NCBI GenBank assembly: GCA_963678675.1
Contig: OY783194.1
Span: forward strand, 30,420,278 to 30,484,277
DNA from: Xiphydria camelus
Taxonomy: Eukaryota > Arthropoda > Insecta > Hymenoptera > Xiphydriidae
Reading direction: 5' to 3'
DNA: 64,000 nucleotides
Shown: positions 37,401 through 47,510 of the stretch, piece after piece
Position numbering within the stretch: position 1 is the first letter of the stretch
How the letters are laid out: every line of letters begins with the position of its first letter
Notes under the pieces: generated by a model
The model's database searches: none
What the model was told of the DNA's origin: nothing
Seen by the model: only the letters and a program-made list of their open reading frames with translations
Program-made: the position numbers and the translations under genes

Positions 37401-38044
37401 TATCAGCAATCGACCGTGCTCCTCCGGTGGCATGAATTTAACGACGCCTCTATGGGCACTTACTCTTGGGACGCAATTTCGTTCCTGGCGAACTGTGCCA
37501 TCGGATGCTGCGGGTTTATTGGAACCTGGCACCTATAAGAGATCTACTGCGATCTACCACGTGATTTTGAAGAGCACAGCAGATGCTCGAAAATGTGGAT
37601 GTAGCACTAAGGATGAACTTTTTCAAATATTTATTACGTGCATTTTGGTGTGGAGATATGGAATATATATATATATCTTGATAAAATGAAGAATACCTAT
37701 CCTTTTCGGATTTCTAGCCTGTTTGGATCTTGCTTGATTGCCCTTGTTTTCATGAATATTCGTCATCGATTCTTCCAGTTTTCGATTCGAATTGGTCGCT
37801 GCTCATCGCTCTCGCTGTAAATCTAAAAATCTATTGATATTTCAATTCAATATTCTCCGCTAAAAAATATCTAGCTGACTTGAGTGCCAAAGATCTATTT
37901 ATTCTTCTCGCCTCTTCAACGAAAGTATCTAAAAGTATCAAAAGCAGAATGGCAACAGTGCTTCTTCTGTCCAAGACTATAAACACTACAAAGGAAGTAC
38001 TAATGGAATTACATTTGTAACATTCTGTTTGTAATCACTGTAAC

Positions 38045-38050
38045 TTTATT
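38045..38050 (-). terminator. Candidate polyadenylation signal of the 611-aa gene
   Basis: Minus-strand AATAAA, about 380 bases after the stop codon at 38433. It would give a short 3' UTR. A further copy lies near 37897-37902. Confidence 0.35.
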
Positions 38051-38432
38051 CTTTAAATTCAGACGATTCCTCGAAACGCATCGTCCTCTACATACATAAT
38101 CCCATTACTTCTCGACATCATCGAACAACGGTGAACCGAACCTCTCTCGAAATCAAAATACAATAAAAAATAAATAATCCGCAGCTCTCTTTCCACTCTC
38201 CACGGCAACGAAGAACAACCGCGGAATGAAGGAAAAGACGAGCCGTCGACGGACTACCATTGACTACCACTGATTATCCCCTTATCGAGGATTATCTCCG
38301 ACATCATCGTCACGGCGCCTACTAGAACGGTAGAACGTGACGAAGAAATGGGATTAGAAACGTGGGTGCACATGCACACACATGCGCGTACACGCGAAAG
38401 ATAGTTAGTCTCGATCGGAGAACGCGGATAGC

Positions 38433-41400
38433 TTAAGCGAGTCTCAAAGAATTATCCCTCCGTGTTCCGCTCTTAAAACCTTCCCGAGCGGTAGGAGTGC
38501 GCCGAATCGACGGCTGCTCCTTAATGGGTTTCAGGACACGGCCGAGCGTCGTCGAGGTCCGCCTCCTGTCGCCGCTCCGAGCGACGCACATCACCTCGCA
38601 AGGCGCTGGCTTCGACAGATCCAAGATCGGCCGGTCCGGCGTCATCAGGGTGCTCAGGGAACCGGCACGCAGCTCAATCTGGTTGAACTGGACGGCCGTA
38701 CCTCCGACGTCGTGACAGATCATGTCGCAGGGATGAGCGACCCGTGGCTCGTCATCTGGGAAGATCTCAGCCAGATTCACCATGTTGTAGTCGTCGAAGC
38801 TCGTCGGCTGTGACGTCGCGTCTTCCCTGGTCCTTGGCGCGCTCTTCTCGTAGAAGTCGTTGAACAGCCTGGAGAAGGCCGGGTTTATCTTGACGCTCTG
38901 GCCGTCGGGGAAGGTGAAGATCGACGATCTGCCGCTCGGCGATTCCTCGGGGAAGACCACTCGCGCGGAGTCTTGATCTTGGTCTCGTCGCTGGGCCGAG
39001 GGTCGAATGGATCGAGGAGGTGAGCCTCGGTTGGACGAGTAGAGCGCGTTGCTCTCCTGATCGCTGCTCTCCTGCGGAAGCGGGAGAGAATTTTGTTGGA
39101 TTTGGGAGAACGTGAAAATCGGAAGAGAACACTTCAGGATCTCGCACGCAAGAGCAGCTGTATACCTGAGGGAAGAACGAAGAAGTGTCCTGCGATTCGT
39201 CGGTCCCGTAATTATCGTCGGTATCTTCATAATCTTGACTCAAGGATTTGGATACCCTGTTCCGGTGTGGCTGCTCATCGTTGCTCTTCCTCGGATCGGG
39301 GAAGACAAAATTCTTGGAGTCGTTTTTCGGGGTCCGCTCGTCGGAGAAGAGACTCTTCCCGTGGTCCCGACGCGTCGCCGGCGCGGGGTTGTCGAACTTC
39401 AGCTCTCCCGTTCCGGTACGGACGGCTTCGGGACCGGAGAGACCCGGAGGAGGCGCTGGTACTCTCCTGGCGAGGCCGTAACCATTGGTTCCTTAGAAAA
39501 CATAGGAATGTACGTCGAACGGAGTGATATAATCGCTAGGCGAAAGAGAAATCAACCACCCACGCGATTCGATGAAATTGAAATATGAATAATGTGTCAT
39601 ACAGGTTGTCTATATTCAACCAAATGAGTATTTAATATAACGAATTATTTATAAGGCTGCGGCTATTGATTTACATATTAACAATCGAATAATATACAGT
39701 AGAATTAAGAGAAATAGTTATCGCGGAAAAAATTACCGATTTATTTTTCTTACCTTGCGGACGATACGGTCGTTGTGACAGCGGATAGCCTCCGTTTCCA
39801 TCGTTGCTGAAGAATCGGAAGAACCCACCGTTGTGATTATTCAAATAATAAACGAGATCTTGGGAGCCTCTCGGACACTTCGGGTACTCCTGATAACAAC
39901 TGCTCGGGTTTCCCTTATTCGTATAACCTAGAAGAGCTGCTTTGCCGAAGCTCAATACGGGCGATGACGATTCGTCGATATTGAGAGCGGTCAATAATCT
40001 GTGTCAAGGCAAAAAATCAAGTCAAATCAAATCAAAATTAAAAGGTACTTACTATTTTAATTGATAGAAACAAACCATATGTGAAAATGAAAAAACTATG
40101 CATCCCTTACCCGAAAAGCGCACTCTTGCCAAGGTCAGCCAACGACGAGGATTGCTTGTACCTCCCGTCAGCAGGATTCACTCCCGTTGCCACCTCGCAC
40201 AGCACTCTCGGAACGCATTTGTAGTCGTCGTACTGCGAGATGGAGTTGAGAGCCTGGAAGAGGCCCACTCCTGGTCCTTCGAAGGATCCGAAATCTCCGT
40301 CGTAGGGTCCACCGTACGTCTCGTCCTGATTGTAATATCCGGGCGGCAACGCAGGTGGATATCTCGAACCCTGGTACGCCTTGAAAACGTAGAGTTCGTT
40401 GAAATATTTTCCCTTTCATATCGTACCAAACCCACCTTGTTGATTTACCGCGTAAAATCTCATTTTGCTTAAAAGGATTTACTTGGAAACAATATTTCTC
40501 TCTATCAACAACGAGACGACTCCCGCGCGGCGCTCGGAGATAAATTCGGACGCAAAAAGTGAAAGTATCGAGAAACCTTTTAAAGCTCCGCGGCGTTTAG
40601 CTATGCTAACGAGATACTTCTCATTATTTCTCGGACAGATAGGCGTATGCCCGGGAAATACGCTCGAGTTAAGTAACTCCGATACTTCGCGACGTCAACG
40701 TACTTGTTCACCGGGCCTGCGGTCATAATACGTCGTGAAACGCTGGCCATCGTCGGGGCGATCCGCGAAACTGGGAAATTGGGCGTAGGGTACGCCTTCT
40801 CTTGCACCTGGAGAAAATCGCGGGGAACCCCCTTTGGACCTGCCGCTTACTCGGCCGACTGCGGTGGCGGCCAGCTCGTCCATGCACCTATGCGCGACGA
40901 ATTTCCATCGATTAAATTATCGTCGTTCGACGTGGAAGGGAATTTCAAAGAGATCGATAGCACAGCAACGACGACGCTTCGTTCGAATTATGTATATGTA
41001 TGGAGGAACAACGACGACCCTCCGCGTGACACAAAGAAATTGCCTCGCTATACCCGCATTCTTTAATCGAGCTACCGGCGGAATAACTAGAATACAATGG
41101 CCCTGAATGTTGTAATGCGGTACAAAAGAAGCTCGCTAATTGCAAAGAGTGTCGCGATTATCGCGGTGATTGAATCTTCGTGTGGAGGGAGAGGATCGAG
41201 ATTATAAGCGCGCGCGAGGCTGTATATGATAAAGTAATCCCAATTAAATTAACGTTCAACGAATCGTCTTAATTTTTTAGAGTCCGAAGAAGTATGGTCT
41301 CTCCTATTTTGAAGAATCTCTATAAATATGATATTTACACTTTACATTTACGATTAAATTTTTTTCTTAAACTCATGCGTATACCATATGAGACTAAACT

Positions 41401-42010
41401 TACTCGCCAGGAAAGAAACTTCAATCGCTCTTATCTCATTATCTATGAGCTTTTGGCTTATATTTGCATAATGATTTTTTGAAGATTACATTTTTATCTA
41501 AAACAAAGTCTCATATCAATATAGGCCTGAAGTTCATAAATAATGAAGTAATAATGATTGAAATTTCTTTTCCGGCTAAGTAAGTTTAGTCTCATAACGT
41601 AAGTGTCCCAATTCCTAACCATTTTTATATTTAGTTCTATTAACAAAAGTACAACATCGATGTGCCTTTATTAATTAACAGAAATATTTATCTATATAAT
41701 ATAAGGGATAATAAAGATATTCATGTGAACAGTCTGCGATAAATTAATAAAGAGATATTTGAGAATTTGGTTAGCAATTGGGATTTTCACCTTATAGTTT
41801 ATCGACGATAATGATTTTAAGTACTCACTGTATCAGATCGGAAATATTATAGAGTTTCTCCTTGTCATTAAATTGACAAAATTGCAGTTCCTCGATTTCA
41901 CGAGAATCTCTTTTGCCCGAAGAAGACACAGCTTCGACGCAGCTCATCGCGAAGAAGACGACGACAACGACGACGATGAGGCAGCGTCTCGCGGTACCGG
42001 AAGCGTCCAT
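38433..42010 (-). CDS. Secreted four-cysteine (DM4/12-like) protein, large member, 611 aa
   Basis: Six coding exons in minus-strand order: 42010-41829, 40887-40704, 40370-40111, 39998-39754, 39491-39166, 39071-38433. Intron phases are 2, 0, 2, 1, 0 and all junctions keep frame. Exon 1 encodes a clear signal peptide (hydrophobic run IVVVVVVFFAMS, cleavage near residue 27). The Met at 42010 is preferred over the in-frame Met at 42127 because it puts the hydrophobic core at the right distance from the N terminus. The conserved domain has C174-x5-C180, F226-x2-A-x3-G233, then C243-x6-C250; an intron at residue 209 separates the two pairs. After residue 290 the protein is polar and Pro/Ser/Arg-rich, with two similar motifs, PCDMIC (513-518) and PCEVMC (556-561). 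It is the last of three same-strand paralogs. Family placement rests on cysteine spacing; function is unknown. The exon-2 acceptor (cgcatag) is the weakest junction. Confidence 0.82.
41385..41598. mobile_element. MITE family H, copy 4, within the first intron of the 611-aa gene
   Basis: About 214 bp: catatgagactaaacttact at the left and gtaagtttagtctcat at the right. It lies between exon 1 and exon 2 of the 611-aa gene. Confidence 0.87.
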
Positions 42011-43489
42011 GTCGCCACTGACGCGCGCGCGGTGCCAGAGCGGAAACATAACTGCCGAAAGACCGACGTCTGATTTGGTCACCTTTGTAACGTTCTGCTT
42101 ACAGTTCCGATTAGGCCACTCAATCATTTCCGAATCGACGCCATTGCCGGCTCAACACGCCGGACCGTGATACAAGCACTTCAACGCCCGCAACGCTCGC
42201 AGCGGCCGCGCGTCGTCATGTTTTCCGCCGAGTTTCCACTCACGAGCACGCGATAACGGCCGGGCGATAACAAGTGCTCGTTAACGGAACGTCGCGGCCG
42301 AATCGAAATGATCGCCTAATTATCGGATTACATTTCTCGTTGTTTGCAGTTCGGTCACGTACGAATGCGCGTATCAGGCGCGTAACGGCGGCGTTAGCGT
42401 TTGTCGCAATTTGTCGAGTGCGCAGCTTAAAAATAACTTGAAACTTGAAAACGATTTAAAAATGGTTGACAAATATTTCTCTTCGGGATTTGTTAGACGG
42501 ATTTCTCGAGAAAAGAAATTCTCGCACGCGACTACCGAGATGCACTGCACTTTCAAAACGCACGCGGTAACTTTCTTACGCGAGATAACGATCGACGCAC
42601 GTAGCTTCGCCGATGCACAGCAGCGTCAGTCGATCTCTCAACGAAGCAGCGTCGAACGATCGACTTCTTCTCTGCGTTGAAAAAATCGCGCGGAGCTGCC
42701 GGACGCCGGAAGAAATAACTTCTCGAGTCCGTACTTTCTGGAGGATTCTTCGAAACTGTCTGGAAACGCGTTTGTTTGGCGAAGCCGGTCCCCGCGAAGA
42801 GGCGTGGGTTGGCGCGGGAACGTCATCACGGACAACTCTCACTCCGTGTGCGCGCGCGCGTTCAGGCCTACATTCTCGACTCCATACGCTTCGCATGATC
42901 TCGACGTGCGTTCGAATGCAAAATGACGCGCGTTCCTCTCTCCCGCGACCAATCGAATCGCGCGCTTGTCCTCTCGAAACGGATCGGCACTGCTTAGGAA
43001 TTTCCCGACGAGATCTTTACCGTCGGATCGCGAGAACGCTACGCGTGACGTCGTCCGTTGGCGCCGTAGCGATTCGGCCTACTCGATAAGTGCCCACGCT
43101 CCTTGTACCGGTCCAAAAACGACTAGTAAAAGTAAAAGTGAGAATGCCACGTGCGAAATAGTTCGGTCATCCTGCGTAGGGAGAGAGAGAGAGATCTCGA
43201 ACACAACTGTGTTCGACCAGGATCGATGATATTCGTCATAGAGACTGATTATCATCGTTCGGAGAACGCGCGTGAAAAGTGAAATTCTTTTCGAAATGTC
43301 GTGTTTTAGCGAATCGCCAATATCACAGGCGCCAAACGTATCGCATGACCCGCGATGACGGTTCGCGTCGCACGCGACGATGACTATTCATGAAATGCCT
43401 CTGATCGGAGAAAGCTGCTGCAGGGATCGGAGTCCAGTGGAATCCGATGGGGGAGTTTGGACTTAGCCGACGACTGCATGAAAAAAAAA

Positions 43490-43768
43490 ATGATTTTGCA
43501 GTCTCAGCAAAGCTAGGTTTTGCTGGGAACTATTTGTTGTCATGACAAAGAATATTATCTGCGGTAGCAAAAGGTATGACCAATGGTAATAAAAATATTT
43601 GCTGGGATGGGAAATAATATATCTGTACCGAAAAAAACTTCACTGTGATTGTAGTTACAGTTGCTGTTATATTGTACGTATCTTTTACTGCCACAGATAA
43701 TATTTTCACGGAGATAGCGAAAAGTTCTCAGCAAAACCTAGTTTTGCTAAAACTGCAACATTATTTGA
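43490..43768. mobile_element. Palindromic element K
   Basis: Left arm ttttgcagtctcagcaaagc, right arm ctcagcaaaacctagttttg; inner arms aatattatctgcggtagcaa and actgccacagataatatt also pair. Ends lack the CACTGAGA motif. Confidence 0.75.
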
Positions 43769-43900
43769 TTCTGTGTGCGATTGATAATATATATTTTTTT
43801 TCATGAAAAAGGCCAAAATTTTCTTCTTCTTCAGAGAATAGCAAGGATAAATATTTCTCGACTTAACTGGAGCTAGAAAAACCATCTGGCGATCAGATTC

Positions 43901-43906
43901 TTTATT
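43901..43906 (-). terminator. Candidate polyadenylation signal of the 176-aa gene
   Basis: Minus-strand AATAAA, about 138 bases after the stop codon at 44044. It lies before the palindromic element at 43490-43768, so the transcript would end without including that repeat. Confidence 0.4.
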
Positions 43907-44043
43907 ATCGCTGAACACCCTTTCGATAACTTATATAAAACAGACGTAATAACAATTAATACAATCTAACCAAATTTTCACACAGATATGTACAATCTTT
44001 ACAACCCGACCGGACGTCGAGCGACTACTCGTCGGAGCTAAAG

Positions 44044-47000
44044 TCAATCGGACAGGGTGTCTTCGTCGCAAGCCCTCCCACGTTTGGCCAGCTGATGACA
44101 GAGTCTCGGACTGCCCACGATGTCGCCCAGGAAGATGCTGAGCAAGTAGTTTTCCTTCATCGGGTCGGGCGATGACTTGTACTGACTGAAAATCAATAGA
44201 GGAGACCATTGTACGCGTGTGCCTTGCATTATGCATATATCGCAAAGCGTGGATGATTGCCGTTGACATATGGACATGGGACTATAGCTGTATCGTAGAA
44301 TAACGGGTCTATTTGTGTGGGTGTATAGACAAATTGTCGATCCTCCCTCGCGCCGAGCAGCGACACGAAATGTGGGTCGAAATTCGTCTGCAAATATTAT
44401 CTTTTGCGTCAGGAGAAACGGTAAAAACGAGTAGTTATGGATACATGTGTTAACTCTGTTCGATACGCCGATTTCTTTATCGCACGTAACGTCATTTTTT
44501 CGTTAAGTGTATATAAACGTGGAAAATAATTTATCATTAAAGAGATAGAGGCACGCGAGAGAAATAATTTTCAATTTATTTCAGCGATAACTCTACAATT
44601 CCAGTAAAAATTATAGTAAAACTTGTAGAATTTGCAAGCGTTGCTGTAATTTTTATTAAAATTGTAGTTATTCTTACGATAAATTGGCCTTGCCCCGAAA
44701 TTTACCAGACATTTTGTAAATGCTATGAATCCTTTTTTCCGTGGATCCTCCAAATCACAACCCCTGCACCCCGAGAAACCGACGAAATCCGTCTTCACCG
44801 CCGGAAGTCCTCCGGGCCGTTATTCACGTCTAGACGGGGTCCTACCGACAGGAGGAGCCAACCGCTCTTAATCCCCGAGTTATCTCGGAATTACCGAGGT
44901 GTTCGAACTTATAAACCGTGGACTCCGCAGGTGGTAAGTCCGATACGAATGCCTTCTCGAACTCGTCGCGACGTCTCGAAGCTCGTGGCACGTGCTCACA
45001 ATCTTCCACGGGACATTAGGAAGCGCGAGATAAAGTGACAGGTCGTCGTCTCGGGCCTCCGTTCGACTGTACGCTGACCGTAAAAGCGGATGGACGCGGG
45101 GACGGATGGAGAGAGAAAGAAATAGACGAGGAAGGGGGGAGGGAGCGAGGAGGAGAACGGGAGTCCGGGAGGAATAGAAGACGAGAGAAACGCGGAGGGG
45201 GTCGGAGCCGATCTTCCGAAGTAGAAGGAAACGGAGTTATCGAGATGCATTAGGGTGCACGAGCCAACGCCATTAAGGCTATCTGGTCCTGGCGTTACTT
45301 ACAACTAAATTTAGTGTACGTGGACGAGAGAAAGGGTACTTAGGGAGACGGTAGCACCGACTTGCACCGTACATCTACTTCCTATACTATACACCGTGGC
45401 GCGCCACGATACGACTCGAGGGGGAGAGGGGTCTTCTGAGATCTAGCCTGAAATCCCCTTGCTTTTAGCGATCCTAAAACCGTTCATCGGTGGCATTTGC
45501 TTTTAGGAATGCATCACGAGCTTTATTACCCCGGCCTAGACCACTTCTGATTTCGACACGACGATCCGTGACGTTGTACTCGGAATCCGTTTCGTTTCCT
45601 GGGAAATTCTCGCCGCGGGTCGTTGACCAGCGTTACGAGTGTGCCGCGCGCGCGCGCGGATCCCCAATTAATATTTATCAGATCTCTTTCGGGAGGTCCT
45701 CGCCGTACGGGGAACTCTGAAGGAAGCGGGTTGATTTCTGTTTTGGCAACGGGAGCGGTAGTGTAATTGTCTGTATATATTTATAAGTGTCTCCGCGGTG
45801 GACTTTACGACGTCCGGTGGAGTCGTGAACCGTTTTATAGATCGATGAAAGAGGATCGATGGGGTGTCCGCTGGGTTTCGATAGCGGGCGATTCGCGAGC
45901 GGTGGTTTCAAAGCGACGAGAATTAGTCGTAAATAGTATTCGATCGCGTGATAACGCGAAACCGGATAAATAACGCACCCGGGCTTCTCTCAGATTTTTC
46001 GAAATGATACTTCGAACGGTATTTCCAGTAAAAAATTTCGCAAAGAGTGGAAATCGTTGCGTTCAATTGTCTTTCCAGGCGAGTAGTACACCATAAATCA
46101 CATTTTCCGATTTCGTCACCGGTTATCGCACTCTGCGCCACGCGACGACGCCGTGTATATATATGTTGCAATTTACCTCCCGCGGCTATACATAGATATG
46201 CGTACGCCGATGCCCGAAGCCCTGAACCCAGAGTTCCAGGGGCTTGCACAATGAGCGTTGCAAAAAAGTGGCCGTAACTCCAGCCGCGAGCTGTTCGAGG
46301 CACATTTCGCAGAATTTTCTAGATAATTAATAGTCGAGCGGCACGAGTAAGTGCGATATACGTTCTGGGACGTGCGCGATGCACACTATCGATCTTCTTC
46401 GCTGGTTCGCGTACCTGAACACGTTGTCCCAATCCAGCACGCGTTCCCTGCTTCTTCTCTGGAGAGTTTTGGCCGCGTAATTCGCGCATATTCTCTCGTA
46501 GACGCAAACGTTGTCGCCGAGTTCAGCTACAAGCTTCTTCTCCACCTGCGCCGCGTCTAGGATCTCTTCGTCGTGCACCCGATGCACCGACCGCCTGACG
46601 CGACTCATGTACGTCTCTGAAATAAATGTCGAAACTGTAACGGATGCGAGGAAGGATGGCAGTGACTTACGAGTATATAAATAAATAGCATTAGAATTAT
46701 TTGGACGTAATAAATTGGTGTTTGTATGACTTTGGTTCTGATTTTTCTCTCTGAACTATATTTAGATATTGCTCCACATATACCGATTGAAAAAATGTAA
46801 TTCGATCAACCAAGTGTTGTTTATTGATTTTTCTCTTTAGAGCACACAGTTTTCGACACAGTTTTGTAAAAAAAAAAATAATTTTTTCGTATATAAATTC
46901 ATCTGTATCTTATATTTCCTTTGAGACAACGACGTTTCAATTGTGCATCTCGCAATCACCGCGAGAAAAATACACAAAGTGGAACACTTTCCCTTTCACT

Positions 47001-47497
47001 ATATGCATTGATTTCGTTTACGTGTTCTGCATGTCGATGTACAGCTGCGAAAGTTTCTTTAAAGAGATTATATTTAACTTAATGAGAGAACAAAGAATTG
47101 CGTGGAAAGCTTTTGGTACTTAATTATATATTTGCCTTTAATCGAATAGTAATGATAATTAAGCGGTTAGACTTTTGTTCGGATCTACAGATAGAATGTA
47201 TTATTTGATCTAGGTTTTATAATAACTTTGTCTATCGCTTTGCAAAAAATATTGACAAATTCTCAAACTTAATTGCTGTCAGATTACAGCCTATCATTCC
47301 ATGTACTAACCTGGATTGAGAGAGTACGTAAGTTTCTTAATGAAGTTTGATATTCTGACGGCGGCTATAATGACGGGGAAGCCCACAAGTTGAACCGGAA
47401 GTTCAAAAGCGGATTCTTGTGGACGTGGGGCTGCTGTCACGTACGTCAATGCCAGGAGGCAGCATCCAAGGAGCATCGGTATCCTTGACAATTGCAT
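44044..47497 (-). CDS. Small secreted four-cysteine (DM4/12-like) protein, 176 aa
   Basis: Three coding exons in minus-strand order: 47497-47311, 46616-46415, 44185-44044, with intron phases 1 and 2; every junction is GT/AG and keeps frame. Residues 1-22 are a signal peptide (LLGCCLLALTYVTAA, likely cut before APRPQ). A second hydrophobic stretch (about 37-52) could be a membrane-associated helix. A dibasic RVRR site at 68-71 could be a proprotein-convertase target. The domain has C100-x5-C106 before the phase-2 intron and Y143-x2-S-x3-G150 followed by C159-x9-C169 after it. The second cysteine spacing is longer than in its neighbours (9 rather than 6). Length and intron phases match the gene at 51.8-61.3 kb, marking them as duplicates. 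A likely AATAAA lies about 140 bases past the stop. The molecular role is not known to me; secretion is inferred. Confidence 0.85.
44186..46414 (-). other. Second intron of the 176-aa gene (2.2 kb)
   Basis: Phase-2 intron dividing the two cysteine pairs. It contains an inverted-repeat element at 44573-44720 and a purine-rich stretch at 45100-45230. No nested gene was recognised. Confidence 0.6.
44573..44720. mobile_element. Inverted-repeat element L, copy 1
   Basis: Shares attaaaattgtagttatt, caagcgttgctg and ccccgaaatttacca with 53068-53250. It lies in the second intron of the 176-aa gene; the left end is truncated. Confidence 0.75.
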
Positions 47498-47510
47498 TCT
47501 GTTTGAATTT
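47498..47510 (-). other. 5' leader and upstream splice acceptor of the 176-aa gene
   Basis: On the minus strand the sequence cattttcacag ends at 47511, a good acceptor only 13 bases before the ATG. This implies that transcription starts in a non-coding exon further upstream (above 47.5 kb). That exon was not located. Confidence 0.5.

Larger units (their letters stand above)
21915..38432. other. Gene-poor spacer, 16.5 kb
   Basis: It separates the plus-strand gene from the minus-strand cluster. All open frames are short or CpG-biased on both strands. Repeats: dispersed element at 22090-22560, MITEs at 22933-23165, 24301-24551, 26222-26588, 29330-29694 (with nested insert), 31113-31372, 31967-32196, 32685-33013, 33834-34136 and 34186-34403, and a 49-bp tandem repeat at 33478-33587. 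I see nothing recognisable in 25.2-26.2, 27.2-29.3, 29.7-31.1, 34.8-36.1 or 36.1-38.0 kb. Confidence 0.5.
42011..44043. other. Intergenic DNA between the 611-aa and 176-aa genes
   Basis: About 2 kb. The CpG-rich part at 42.1-43.2 kb is the likely promoter region of the 611-aa gene (transcribed leftward). It also holds a palindromic element (43490-43768) and the 3' end of the 176-aa gene. The open frames on both strands at 42.6-43.1 kb lack domain or splice support. Confidence 0.45.

Noticed and set aside
37114..37689. Plus-strand frames of 93 and 85 aa near 37.1-37.7 kb
   Set aside because: No domain, no splice signals linking them, and AT-rich termini; treated as chance.
41829..42127. Upstream in-frame Met at 42127 for the 611-aa gene
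   Set aside because: It would place the hydrophobic signal core about 50 residues inside the protein; Met 42010 gives a standard signal peptide.
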